From assembly GCF_014650075.1 (NCBI RefSeq), contig NZ_BMUG01000016.1:62001-126000 (forward strand): a stretch of DNA of 64,000 bases, read 5' to 3'. Position numbers and translations under genes: made by a program. Each line of letters starts with the position of its first letter. Within the stretch, counting starts at the first letter, position 1. Positions 7,341 through 15,631 of the stretch are shown here, piece by piece. The stretch comes from Streptomyces microflavus (GTDB lineage Bacteria > Actinomycetota > Actinomycetes > Streptomycetales > Streptomycetaceae). The notes beneath the pieces were generated by a model. That model searched no databases. It had not been told where the DNA came from and saw only the letters and a list, made by a program, of their open reading frames with translations.

Positions 7341-7808
7341 TCAGGCGGCCAGCCGGTGCGTGACCGGCGTGACGGTGGTGGTGACGTAGGTGCCGGGGGT
7401 GGGCTCGTATCCGCGGGCGCACGGGTCGCAGGAGCCCACGGTGCGTAAGGGGAGGCAGTAGTAGTACCGGCGTGAGCACCGGGAGCAGGTGCTCCTGGCG
7501 GCCATCGCGCGGTCCAGCGCGAGCTCCTGAGCCAGCGTCGGGACGCGCTTGGGGCGGGCCAGGTCGACCCGGAGCAGGAACCCGCGGGTGGGGTGGCGGC
7601 ACGACCACTGCGGGCGGGTGGCGCACAGTCGGCACCGCAGGATCGCGACGGGGCCAGTGTTGTCGCCGGGGCTCAGCCCCATCTCCCGCAGAGCACGCCG
7701 TGTAGCGAGGCCTTCGGGGAGGGCGCCACGATCGAACTCGGGCAGGGTCGCGTCGCTGCGCGGCACCCGCGTCGCCTTGCGAGGGCGCTTGCGGCGGGTG
7801 CGTGGCAT
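7341..7808 (-). CDS. RRQRL-motif zinc-binding protein
   Basis: A 155-residue basic protein. ATRRALREMGLSPGDN is followed by CRLCATRPQW, CSRCSRRYYYC and CDPC, giving several CxxC pairs typical of the actinomycete family annotated as RRQRL motif-containing zinc-binding proteins, common on Streptomyces mobile elements. Function is unknown; the N-terminus MPRTRRKRPRKATR is strongly basic and could bind nucleic acid. ATG at 7808 is favoured by GGAG upstream; a GTG immediately before it is possible. It is cotranscribed with the gene at 6835. Confidence 0.65.
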   Translation of the reverse strand: MPRTRRKRPRKATRVPRSDATLPEFDRGALPEGLATRRALREMGLSPGDNTGPVAILRCRLCATRPQWSCRHPTRGFLLRVDLARPKRVPTLAQELALDRAMAARSTCSRCSRRYYYCLPLRTVGSCDPCARGYEPTPGTYVTTTVTPVTHRLAA

Positions 7809-7994
7809 CACCGGCTCCAGGTACGGGGGAGGCTGCGCTGGGGCAGCGGGTGGCGGGGGCCGGGGCGTTGCGGGCGGGGGCGGCCGATGCGGCGGCGCGG
7901 GCGGGGCGTGAGCACGATGGACCTCCAGGGAACGTGACGGTGGGCAAAAGCCGTGGGATGGCTGGGCTTTGAGCTGGGCTGGGTTGTGGGTGCT

Positions 7995-8030
7995 CCGGGG
8001 CGGCCGGGCCTGTGCCGGCGGCCGCCCCGG
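7995..8030 (-). terminator. Hairpin terminator after the 8035-8421 gene
   Basis: A 12-bp stem (ccggggcggccg/cggccgccccgg) lies immediately downstream of the stop at 8035. Confidence 0.6.
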
Positions 8031-8034
8031 GCGT

Positions 8035-8421
8035 TCAGTGGCCCGCCGCGGGGGCGGTGATGGTGGCGCGGGCGGCGTCGGCGAGGAGCACGGTCAGCTC
8101 GTGGCCGGTGTCGACGGCGGCCGCCAGGCGCTCGATGAGTTCGGCGTCCAGGCCCCGGCGGCGGGCGCCGATCAGCAGGCCCTCCAGGTAGTGGACGTCG
8201 GCCAGGACGTCGCGCCGGACCTCCAGGACGCCGGGCTGCACGTGCAGCCCGGCGTTGTTCCAGGCGGCGGCCCCATCGGCGTGGTCGGCGGCCTCACGGT
8301 TGGCGGCGACGGTCTGCTCGGCGAGCACCTGGTGCAGCTGCTCGGGGTCGGTGTGTGCGTAGGACCAGCCGGGAGAGGTGAGGGCGGCCAGGGCCTGCTT
8401 GAAGGTGCGTCGGACGGACAC
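8035..8421 (-). CDS. Hypothetical protein
   Basis: A 128-residue, largely helical protein, VSVRRTFKQALAALTSPGWSY onward, with a long Ala/Leu-rich central helix and no cysteine. GTG at 8421 is chosen because GGAGG sits 4 bases upstream; longer frames lack a ribosome site. It is flanked on both sides by strong hairpins and so appears to be a one-gene unit within the conjugation region. No family recognised. Confidence 0.6.
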   Translation of the reverse strand: MSVRRTFKQALAALTSPGWSYAHTDPEQLHQVLAEQTVAANREAADHADGAAAWNNAGLHVQPGVLEVRRDVLADVHYLEGLLIGARRRGLDAELIERLAAAVDTGHELTVLLADAARATITAPAAGH

Positions 8422-8447
8422 GGGACCTCCGGGAAGCGGACAGAGGA

Positions 8448-8477
8448 GCGCCCCGTCGACGGACGTCGACGGGGCGC
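8448..8477 (-). terminator. Hairpin terminator after the 8525-9127 gene
   Basis: A perfect 13-bp stem (gcgccccgtcgac/gtcgacggggcgc) with a 4-nt loop lies 48 bp past the stop at 8525 and just upstream of the next gene. Confidence 0.65.
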
Positions 8478-8524
8478 GGTGAAGCGGTGAGGTGCGTCTG
8501 CGGGTCGTAGGGCGAGGGAGCCGG

Positions 8525-9127
8525 TCAGTGCGGCTGGGGCAGGACGCGGAAGCGGACGGTGCCGGTGCGCTCGTCGGGCCGGGCGGACAGGAGGTCGCTC
8601 TGCTCGATCGCGAGCGCTTCCAGCTCGGTCTGGATCCACTCGTTGGTGCGCTGGAGCTCCAGGCGGCCGGAGTCGAAGTCGCTGAGGTCGAGGTCGACGT
8701 ACTGGTGCAGGTCCCGGCGTGGGCGGGACGTGGAGAGGACCCAGGAGTGCAGGAGGCGGCGGGCGGATTCCTCGTCCGGGCGGGCCGGGAGCTCGCGGGG
8801 CAGCGCCCGGCAGGTGCCTGCATGGGAGTTGGCGGTCTCCGCAGCCTTTACCAGCGAGTAGCGGATGTGCAAGTCGTGGCACTTGGTGCGGGTGCTCAGG
8901 AAGTGACAGCCCAGGCAGGCAACCAGGTAGTAGGCCGTGCCGTAGGGGTCCTGACTGGTGCGGGCGACGAGGACGACGGCGTGGGCCTGGTTGTAGTACC
9001 GCTCGACGACGGGGAGACCCTCGGGCGTCCACGTCTCGCCGATCTCCGGCCACGCCCTCGGCACGGGGTCTTCCTCCGGTACTGCGGGTGCGGCGGGCCT
9101 GCGGGTGAACAGGTCGATGAGTGCCAC
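8525..9127 (-). CDS. Hypothetical protein
   Basis: A 200-residue protein with an alpha/beta pattern. VERYYNQAHAVVLVARTSQDPYGTAYYLVACLGCHF near residues 40-75 includes a CxxC (CLGC), followed by a helical C-terminus. GTG at 9127 follows GAAGGAG. It is transcribed with the translocase region and ends in a strong hairpin. Similar plasmid-borne proteins of unknown function accompany TraB-type genes in Streptomyces; I cannot assign a role. Confidence 0.6.
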   Translation of the reverse strand: MALIDLFTRRPAAPAVPEEDPVPRAWPEIGETWTPEGLPVVERYYNQAHAVVLVARTSQDPYGTAYYLVACLGCHFLSTRTKCHDLHIRYSLVKAAETANSHAGTCRALPRELPARPDEESARRLLHSWVLSTSRPRRDLHQYVDLDLSDFDSGRLELQRTNEWIQTELEALAIEQSDLLSARPDERTGTVRFRVLPQPH

Positions 9128-9355
9128 GGGCTGGGCTCCTTCGTGTTCGGGCGGGCGAGGGTGCGCGGGCAGTGCTGCGCCCCGTCGGCAGAGGGACCGT
9201 CGACGGGACGGCGAAGGGGTGAGGCGTGCGGCCGGGCGGCCAGTCCGGTCCTCGCCGGTCCCGAAGGCGGGGTGGGCGAGGGCCAGGCAGTGCGTCAGGT
9301 CAGCGGCGGTGGGTTGTGCTGCGGGGGTGTGGGGTGGGGCAGTGCGGACGGGAAC

Positions 9356-9382
9356 GGCGCGCCCCCGGGTGGGGGGCGCGCC
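9356..9382 (-). terminator. Hairpin terminator after the FtsK/TraB gene
   Basis: An 11-bp stem (ggcgcgccccc/gggggcgcgcc) with a 5-nt loop lies 16 bp downstream of the stop at 9398. Confidence 0.65.
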
Positions 9383-9397
9383 GTGGTGGGGCAGCGG

Positions 9398-11731
9398 TCA
9401 GGCGGGCTCTTCGCTGGTCTCGTCCGGCCGGGGGCCCAGGGCCACCTTCGAGGTTTTTCCTTCCTTGATCCGGTGGATCTGGCCCTTCTTCTCCAGCTTG
9501 TTCAGGACGTTCGCGAAGGTCGACTCCGCGACTCCGCTGGCGGTCTGCAGCTGGCCCCGCTCCACGTAGTCGATGTCCTCGTGGTCGATCTCGTCGCCCT
9601 GGTCGATCATGTCGATGTACATGGGGTCGGACTCGTCGCGGAGGGCGGCCAGGACCTTCTCCTCCGAGGTGAGCTCCTTGGCTTTCGGGAGGTCGACACC
9701 GGGGAACGACATCCCGGCTTCGCCGGTGCCGCCTTCGGCGTCCTTCTCCTCGAAGCCGGGGATGGGCGTCATGGCCAGCTCCTCCATGCGGCCCTGGTCG
9801 CCCCACCAGGGCACGTCGACCGGGGCCATGATGTTTTCCGGCCTGATGTGCTCGGTGGCGTCTTCCAGGGTGTCGATGCGCATCATGCCCGCGCGGCCGC
9901 CCGGGGCTGCGACGTAGCCGAGGCCGAAGGTGCGGCGGGGGTCGGACTCCGCGATGGTCGGGTCGTAGACCAGCGCGTCGTCCTCCTCCACCCAGACGGG
10001 CGGGATGAGGGAGGGGTCCAGGCCGTCGAAGCCGGGGGGAAGGTCCCCGAGGTTCACCTGGTCGCTGTCGGTGCGCAGGATGATCCAGGTCCCGCCGGCG
10101 ATGAGGTTGGCGCGGATGGCCTGTTCGCCGCCCAGCTGGTCCAGGTTGACGGTCTGGTTGATCAGGACCCAGGGCATGCCCATGGAGCGGGTCAGGGAGG
10201 CACCGTCCTTGACGATCTTGATGGCCTCCTTGCGGTTCTCCGCTCCCGGGGCGAGCATCTGGGCGGCCTCATCCAGGATCGTGGCGCAGTAGGGCCGCAT
10301 CGCGGACGGCTCGAAGTTCTTCAGGTCGAGGCGGGCGGCTTCTTCGATCCGGTGCTGGAGGACCCACCAGGACAGCCGCATGGCGCCCAGGGCGCCGTAC
10401 TTGGTCAGGCCGCTGTAGGCGGCCATCTTCGGGATCGCGGGGTTGGACGCGCCCTTGGGGTCGCCGTAGATCTGGGCCATCTTGTTGGCGTGGTAGGCCA
10501 GGCTGATCATCTGGCCCGTGCCGCCTTTGCCGGAGCCGGTGGTACCGGCGATCACGACGTGCAGGGCGCCCAGCTTCGGGTCGAACAGCTGGAGCTTCGC
10601 GGGGAAGCCGCTCACGATCTTCCCGATGTTGACCCAGCCGCCCGGAGTGGCCCTCAGAGAATCCAGGCCTTGGAATTCGTGGCCCGCCTCAAGCGGGTTG
10701 TGGTCCATGATCCGGATGATCGCGCGCCTGGGGTCGCGGCGTCCCGGCTCGTAGGAGACGAGGTCGATGGAGCGGCGCAGCGCTCCGGCCAGCTCCCCGA
10801 GGTTGACGACGCGGGGGAGTGCGTCCAGGTCGTCGTCGGCCACGACGCGCGCCACCTGGCCGCCGGTGTTCACGTCCTCACGGACCTCCTCCAGGTGGGT
10901 CTTCGGGAGAATCCGCGCCCGGACGCGCTTCCAGGCGCCCTGGAGGGTGGAGGGGTCCAGCTCCGGGCGCTGGATGTACCAGACGGTGATGAACGCCTCC
11001 CCGGAGTGCGCCCCGTACTTCATGTCGATCTGCTCGGGCGGGCGGCGGAAGAGGCTGGAGACGGACTCCTTCGTCACGTTCACGGAGTCGCCCAGGGCGG
11101 CGGTGACCCGTCCCTCCCAGCGGTCCGCGTAGATCACGACGTCGGAGAGGACCTGGTTGCGGTGGCGGCCGTTCTTCGGGTCGCTGATCACACGCCCCCA
11201 GGCCGCGATCATCTTGTCGGCCAGGGACACCGGGCCCGGGGTGCCGGTGTTGGCGGGGGCGGCCTGCCCGGTCGGCTGCGCCTGCTCCACCTCGATCTTC
11301 TGCCTGCCGAAGACGCGGCGCAGGCGCCACCCGGTGAAGACGACCGCGGCCCACCAGCCCAGCGACAGAATCCCCGGCACGGTGGTCGGCTCGAAGAAGC
11401 CGGCCATCAGCGCTTCGGACGCCTCGGCTCCGCCCAGCTGGCCCAGGGCCAGGCCCATGCCGGTGGTGATCGTGGAGATCCCCATGGTGTCGCGGTGCGC
11501 CCGCGCGATATCGATCCCGGGGAGCTGGTCCGCCCAGCGGCCCAGGCGGTTCATGTAGTTGGCACCGGCGAACGTCGCGCCCGCCAGGAACCCGGCTCCG
11601 GCGTAGGCCGCTGCGTTCGGGTCCAGGTAGGGGGCCAGGATGCCCACCCCGACGGGGAGGGCGATCTGGAGCGCCGCGGTGGCTCGCTCCGCAGGCTCCG
11701 CGTTCGGCACGGTCTTGGTGATGGTGGACAT
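9398..11731 (-). CDS. FtsK/TraB-type conjugative DNA translocase
   Basis: A 777-residue P-loop ATPase. N-terminal hydrophobic segments (around residues 20-60 and 80-135) anchor it in the membrane. Walker A IAGTTGSGKGGTGQ lies near residue 395 and Walker B ATILDEAAQM near residue 484, with the FtsK-like YGDPKGASNP between. The C-terminal ~90 residues form a winged-helix-like domain (SGVAESTFANVLNKLEKKGQIHRI), the position where Streptomyces TraB recognises 8-bp transfer repeats. It probably pumps double-stranded plasmid DNA between hyphae. It leads the minus-strand group with the genes at 11.8-18.0 kb, and a repeat field that could be its target lies at 15.6-16.3 kb. Confidence 0.85.
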   Translation of the reverse strand: MSTITKTVPNAEPAERATAALQIALPVGVGILAPYLDPNAAAYAGAGFLAGATFAGANYMNRLGRWADQLPGIDIARAHRDTMGISTITTGMGLALGQLGGAEASEALMAGFFEPTTVPGILSLGWWAAVVFTGWRLRRVFGRQKIEVEQAQPTGQAAPANTGTPGPVSLADKMIAAWGRVISDPKNGRHRNQVLSDVVIYADRWEGRVTAALGDSVNVTKESVSSLFRRPPEQIDMKYGAHSGEAFITVWYIQRPELDPSTLQGAWKRVRARILPKTHLEEVREDVNTGGQVARVVADDDLDALPRVVNLGELAGALRRSIDLVSYEPGRRDPRRAIIRIMDHNPLEAGHEFQGLDSLRATPGGWVNIGKIVSGFPAKLQLFDPKLGALHVVIAGTTGSGKGGTGQMISLAYHANKMAQIYGDPKGASNPAIPKMAAYSGLTKYGALGAMRLSWWVLQHRIEEAARLDLKNFEPSAMRPYCATILDEAAQMLAPGAENRKEAIKIVKDGASLTRSMGMPWVLINQTVNLDQLGGEQAIRANLIAGGTWIILRTDSDQVNLGDLPPGFDGLDPSLIPPVWVEEDDALVYDPTIAESDPRRTFGLGYVAAPGGRAGMMRIDTLEDATEHIRPENIMAPVDVPWWGDQGRMEELAMTPIPGFEEKDAEGGTGEAGMSFPGVDLPKAKELTSEEKVLAALRDESDPMYIDMIDQGDEIDHEDIDYVERGQLQTASGVAESTFANVLNKLEKKGQIHRIKEGKTSKVALGPRPDETSEEPA

Positions 11732-11770
11732 CGGGGGCTGCTCCTGTCTGGGGTACTCGGGGTCCGCAAA

Positions 11771-11815
11771 GGCGCGGCCGGCCCGGAGGGAGGGAATCCC
11801 CGGGCCGGCCGCGCC
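11771..11815 (-). terminator. Perfect 16-bp hairpin between the 11840 gene and the translocase gene
   Basis: ggcgcggccggcccgg pairs perfectly with ccgggccggccgcgcc across a 13-nt loop. It may end the upstream operon or attenuate expression of the translocase. Confidence 0.65.
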
Positions 11816-11839
11816 GATGGTGGGTGGTGCTGGGTGCTG

Positions 11840-12220
11840 CTATTCCTGCTCGAACCAGTCGCGCGAGACCTTCTCCAGGTCCGTCACGTCGGAGCGGTCG
11901 AAGGCCTCCTGGAAACCGGCGTGGGTGGTACGGGCCTGGTCGCCTGCCGCCTTCGCGGCCTTCGCGGTGTCGGCCGTCTTCGACGCGTAGGTGATCGCGC
12001 CGTCCGACACTCCCCGGATGACCTTCGACAGCTCCTGGCACTCCGCCAGGGAGTCGCGGTCCACGCTCTTGGCGCCCAGCGCGTCCGCGTCGGAGGCGGT
12101 GTCGTCGGCCAGTTCCTTGATGCTCTCCGCGGCCTTCTTCACGCCCTCCGCGTTGCGCGCCAGGGCCCTCTCCTTGTCCTGGGTTTTACGCACGAGGACC
12201 TTGTACGTCAGTTCCGCCAT
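11840..12220 (-). CDS. Small coiled-coil protein
   Basis: A 126-residue charged helical protein with heptad-like spacing from residue 10 to 110 (KDKERALARNAEGVKKAAES and so on) and no membrane segment. Its stop-to-start distance from the large Gly/Ser-rich gene is only 21 bp, so they are cotranscribed. The ATG follows GGAGGGACGGAAGATC. It resembles the C-terminal coiled-coil half of that neighbour, suggesting the two may associate. Function unknown. Confidence 0.65.
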   Translation of the reverse strand: MAELTYKVLVRKTQDKERALARNAEGVKKAAESIKELADDTASDADALGAKSVDRDSLAECQELSKVIRGVSDGAITYASKTADTAKAAKAAGDQARTTHAGFQEAFDRSDVTDLEKVSRDWFEQE

Positions 12221-12241
12221 GATCTTCCGTCCCTCCTGGTG

Positions 12242-14122
12242 CTACGCGGCGGCCGCGTAGGAGCCCTTGTCGTTGTAGAAGCGCAGCTCGGCCAGCTTCG
12301 TCTCGTCGCTGTCGACGACGGCCTTGTACAGCGGCGCGTACCTGGTCCCGATGTTGGTCAGGACGACCTTGCACATCTCCGCCGCCCGCTGCGCCCGCTT
12401 GTGGAGTTCACCGGCCTCCGTCGCCTGGGCCTTCGCCGCGTCGGCCAGCCGCGTCAGCTTCGCGGCCAGCTTCTCCCCGCCTTCGACGGCCCTCGCCTGG
12501 TCGGCCAGCTCCTGGCAGTCCTTCGCCTCGTCCTCCGCCGCAGCCTCAAGCTGCTTGCACGCGTCGGCCACCTTGATCAGGTGGTTCTCCTTGGCTTCCA
12601 GCTTGCGTTCGTACTGCTTGAAGTTGCGGAGCTCCTTGCGGCTGACCGTCCCACGGGCACCGTCCGTGCCCAGGTTCAGCGTGTTCGCGTCGATCTCCTT
12701 GACCAGGAGGGGCTTCACGTCCGTGCTCACTCCGTCGTCTCCTCTCTCCGGCGGGGCGATGACGATCGTCTGGCCGCTGGGCCCGGTCACCGTCGTCCCC
12801 TGCTGCTTGGGGTCGCCCTGCTTCGGGTCACTCTGCTTGGGTTCGTCCTGCTTCGGGTCCTGCTTCTTCGCCTTGTGGTCGGAGTGCGCCTTGTCCAGCC
12901 GGGCGTGCTCCTTGCCGTTCTCCACCTTCTTGTCCTGGTAGCCGTCCTTCGTGCCCTGCGCGTACGCCTTCACGTGGTCGACCACGTCACGGACCGCGGA
13001 GCCATCGCCGTGACCCGTCTCCCGCGAACGCTGGAGCGGAGTCCGGTTGTCGGTACCGTTCGAGCTGTGACCGGCCGCGCCGTTCCTGCCGGACCCGCCG
13101 CTCTTGCCGGAGGAGCCGCTCGAACCGGATCCGCCTCCGCTTCCGGAGGAGCCGCTGTCCTTCCCGGAACCTCCGCTGCTCCCGGAGGAGCCGCCCGAGC
13201 CCCGGCCGCCGCCCTTCGTCAGGTCGGCCTTCGCACCCTTTCCCTGGTCGGGCTTTTCCTTCGACGTCCCGGAATTACTGCCGGACGAGCCACCCGATGT
13301 CGATCCGCCTCTGTTTCCGGAAGCACCGGCCTTTCCGTCCGTGCCAGCCTTTCCACCGGATCCCGCATTCCCCGAGGAGCCGTCCTTCCCTTTGCCTGCT
13401 GAATCCTTCGGCGCTTTGGGGCCGGTGTCCTTCGGCGAGCCTCCGCCACCGTTTCCGCTGGTGCTGCGCCCGTTGCCAGATCCGCCGCTCCCATTCGAGC
13501 CGGAAGAGCCGCGCCCCCCGCTTCCGGTGGCGCCTCCAGTTCCGCCGCGTCCGGTACCCGTGGAGCCGTTCCCGTTGGAATTACGGCCCGAATTTCTTCC
13601 GCTGTTTCCGCTGGCATTATTCCCCCCTCCACCGGCCCCTCCGGAGCCGTTTCGGGTGGGAAGTCCGGGTGACTTCATGACCGTGGTGGTCCGGGCCTCT
13701 TTCACCTGGTGCGCCCCGGCTCTGGCTTTCTCCAGGTCCAGCCGCTTGTTCGCTGTCCCGCCGCCTTTTGCCCAGCGGGTCGCGCCCGCCCGGATCAGTG
13801 TTTTGAGCACACCTTCCTTGTGCCGGGCACCGGCCGCGTCGGATCCGGCCCCAGCCAGATCCTCCGGGGCCTTGAACTGCCCGCTGGTGACGCCCGGGGA
13901 GGAGCGGTCCACCACTCCGTCGAGGTCCGCCTTCGCGGCCGGGTCGTCATCCTCGGGCCTGGCCCCGGCGGTCGCGGTGACCGGCCGGGCGGGCTCCACC
14001 GCGGCCATCAGGGCGGCCATGATGCCGGTGTCTCCGGTAGGCGTCGGCGCGGTGCTGGCGCCCGGCGCAGCGTGCGGATCGGGGGGTCCCGCGGGGACCG
14101 GGGGCGCCGTATCGGTCGCCAT
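12242..14122 (-). CDS. Large Gly/Ser-rich low-complexity and coiled-coil protein
   Basis: A 626-residue protein in three parts. Residues 1-150 are an acidic/Ala-rich head, residues ~155-350 are a low-complexity tract made almost only of Gly, Ser, Asn, Lys and Thr (runs such as SGSSGSGGGSGSSGSSGKS), and residues ~350-620 are charged and helical, with repeated QDPKQDEPKQSDPKQGDPKQ near residue 420. There is no signal peptide or membrane span. It sits between the translocase-associated genes of the conjugation block and shares a transcript with the coiled-coil gene. The tract would be a flexible or phase-separating linker. No family recognised. Confidence 0.65.
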   Translation of the reverse strand: MATDTAPPVPAGPPDPHAAPGASTAPTPTGDTGIMAALMAAVEPARPVTATAGARPEDDDPAAKADLDGVVDRSSPGVTSGQFKAPEDLAGAGSDAAGARHKEGVLKTLIRAGATRWAKGGGTANKRLDLEKARAGAHQVKEARTTTVMKSPGLPTRNGSGGAGGGGNNASGNSGRNSGRNSNGNGSTGTGRGGTGGATGSGGRGSSGSNGSGGSGNGRSTSGNGGGGSPKDTGPKAPKDSAGKGKDGSSGNAGSGGKAGTDGKAGASGNRGGSTSGGSSGSNSGTSKEKPDQGKGAKADLTKGGGRGSGGSSGSSGGSGKDSGSSGSGGGSGSSGSSGKSGGSGRNGAAGHSSNGTDNRTPLQRSRETGHGDGSAVRDVVDHVKAYAQGTKDGYQDKKVENGKEHARLDKAHSDHKAKKQDPKQDEPKQSDPKQGDPKQQGTTVTGPSGQTIVIAPPERGDDGVSTDVKPLLVKEIDANTLNLGTDGARGTVSRKELRNFKQYERKLEAKENHLIKVADACKQLEAAAEDEAKDCQELADQARAVEGGEKLAAKLTRLADAAKAQATEAGELHKRAQRAAEMCKVVLTNIGTRYAPLYKAVVDSDETKLAELRFYNDKGSYAAAA

Positions 14123-14170
14123 GATTTCCTCACTCTCCGTGGTCGCGATGGTTCCTTACTCCTTACCTCC

Positions 14171-14227
14171 CGGCGGAGAGCAGCCGCTCAGCGGTCCATG
14201 AAGGTCCGATTGCGGCGCTCTCCGCCG
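14171..14227 (-). terminator. Long-loop hairpin between the 14261 and 12242 genes
   Basis: cggcggagagc at 14171-14181 pairs with gctctccgccg at 14217-14227 across a 35-nt loop. It lies after the 14261 stop and upstream of the next start, so it could terminate or attenuate. Confidence 0.45.
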
Positions 14228-14260
14228 AGGAGGGAAGGAGTAATTAGTCACCTTGCGTGA

Positions 14261-14908
14261 CTACGCTTCGGCCCTCTTGCCCTTGCGTGCGAACACCGCG
14301 AGAGCCAGGCCGCCGCCGGCGATGAGCCCCAGCAGGGCGGAGGAGTTGACCCCACCGCCCCCGCCGCCCCCGGTGCCGCCGGCGTCGCGGGCGACGCTGG
14401 CGGCCGCCATGCCGGACCCGTCGACGACAGGCGCGTACTGCCGCTTGCAGTCCGCCACCACCGCAGTCTTCGAGACTGTCCCGTACTCCTTGCTGACCTG
14501 GTCGAAGGTCTCCTTCACGCACTGGTCCAGGGCCGCCTGGATCTTGGCGGCGGAAGCGGTCGCGGCCTTCATGTCGGCTGCCGCCCTGTCGTTCCGGATC
14601 TTCATTTCTTCCAGTTCCAGCTGCTTCACCTGGAGCTGAAGAGCAGCAGCCTCCTTCTCTTCCTTTGCGACGGCAGCGGAATAGGTCTGGAACCACACGG
14701 TTCCGCCACCGACGATTGCCACTCCGGCTACCGCGACAGCGACCTTTCCCCGACGGGTCAGACCAGCCTTCTTGTGGTATTCGACCGGGGAGCCGTAAGG
14801 CCCTTCGTCGGCATACGGAGAGGGATCCGGATCACTGTTTCCGAAGTTCATTCCTACCGCCATTCCGGCCTCAATGACTTCGAATGCTCTCTCTTCGTCC
14901 GGTGTCAT
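14261..14908 (-). CDS. Bitopic membrane protein with Gly-rich spacer
   Basis: A 215-residue protein. One hydrophobic helix, VAVAVAGVAIVGGGTVWFQ, lies near residues 53-72, a charged coiled coil follows (LQLQVKQLELEEMKIRNDRA), and a polyglycine run precedes a second hydrophobic helix (LLGLIAGGGLALAVFA) and a basic tail KGKRAEA. Two cysteines flank the spacer region and may form a disulfide outside the membrane. The layout suggests a cell-envelope component of the plasmid transfer apparatus, but no family is recognised. It follows the DUF6197-like gene by 5 bp. Confidence 0.65.
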   Translation of the reverse strand: MTPDEERAFEVIEAGMAVGMNFGNSDPDPSPYADEGPYGSPVEYHKKAGLTRRGKVAVAVAGVAIVGGGTVWFQTYSAAVAKEEKEAAALQLQVKQLELEEMKIRNDRAAADMKAATASAAKIQAALDQCVKETFDQVSKEYGTVSKTAVVADCKRQYAPVVDGSGMAAASVARDAGGTGGGGGGGVNSSALLGLIAGGGLALAVFARKGKRAEA

Positions 14909-14913
14909 TCTCT

Positions 14914-15429
14914 TTAGTCTCCGTTCTTACGTGCCATGTCAGAGGCCGCCGAAATGGTGGCCTCCACACCCCGGAAGGTGTTGCTGGAAAGGTCGTTCCA
15001 CTCCCAGAACCGCATGTTCACGCCCTGGCGGGCAAGCTGGGACTGGAGGTAATTGACGGCCTTGCCCCGGTCGATCGTGGTGACGTGCCCGGTGGATTCC
15101 AGAAAGGTCTGGGCACCCCTGATGCACATACGTCCGGTGGGGGAGAAATCGAAGGACTGGCACCAGCCGTAGCGGGTGAGGACTTCGATCACCTGGACCA
15201 GGTGGAACGAGGGCTTCAAGGGGCGCGGCTCCTGCCAAAGCCCCAGGTCGGCCATCGCGGACCGGATCCCCTTGGGGATCATGCGCTGGCTCCAGGTCGG
15301 GGGATCGGGCGCCCAGATCTCCAGGGCCGGCGGGATCACCGTGGGGGGTGCCAGCGCGGGCGCCGGTGGGGTCGTCGTGCGGGTGAAGCTCCCAGGCTTC
15401 GGGGCTGGCCCGGTCGTCGTGGGTGCCAT
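14914..15429 (-). CDS. DUF6197-like protein
   Basis: A 171-residue protein. After a Pro/Thr-rich head of ~45 residues it has a helical domain with GWCQSFDFSPTGRMCIRGAQTF and a C-terminal FWEWNDLSSNTFRGVEATISAAS, which resemble the C-x-GA and WND motifs of DUF6197, a family seen on actinomycete plasmids and phages. Function is unknown. ATG at 15429 is chosen over an upstream ATG because AAAGGAG precedes it. It is the first gene of the operon that continues leftward to the translocase. Confidence 0.6.
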   Translation of the reverse strand: MAPTTTGPAPKPGSFTRTTTPPAPALAPPTVIPPALEIWAPDPPTWSQRMIPKGIRSAMADLGLWQEPRPLKPSFHLVQVIEVLTRYGWCQSFDFSPTGRMCIRGAQTFLESTGHVTTIDRGKAVNYLQSQLARQGVNMRFWEWNDLSSNTFRGVEATISAASDMARKNGD

Positions 15430-15462
15430 GCTGTGCTCCTTTCTTGCGTGAGCAGAAGACCG

Positions 15463-15497
15463 AGGCCCCCCGCTGATCACGCTTCAGCAGGGGGCCT
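15463..15497 (-). terminator. Hairpin terminator downstream of the SpdA-like gene
   Basis: A 14-bp stem with one mismatch (aggccccccgctga/tcagcagggggcct) and a 7-nt loop lies just before the DUF6197-like gene, separating the two operons. Confidence 0.6.
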
Positions 15498-15631
15498 TCG
15501 TGCGTCTGAACCGCATCCCGGATCTCCAGCCGCTCGGGGCGGCGCCCGAGCTCGGTGAGGGGAGCGGATGCGGTTCAGACGCGGGGCGGATCGTGCCTCG
15601 CCCGCTGTGTCCGCGCCCGGGGCGCGGTGCG

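Noticed and set aside
8492..13402. A 1636-codon plus-strand open frame opposite the transfer genes
   Set aside because: It lies antisense to the translocase and neighbours, which have known domains and ribosome sites; it is a shadow of high third-position GC.
13104..14201. A Pro-rich plus-strand frame opposite the Gly/Ser-rich gene
   Set aside because: Its Pro/Leu repeats are the reverse complement of Gly/Ser codons; the minus-strand gene has the ribosome site and operon context.
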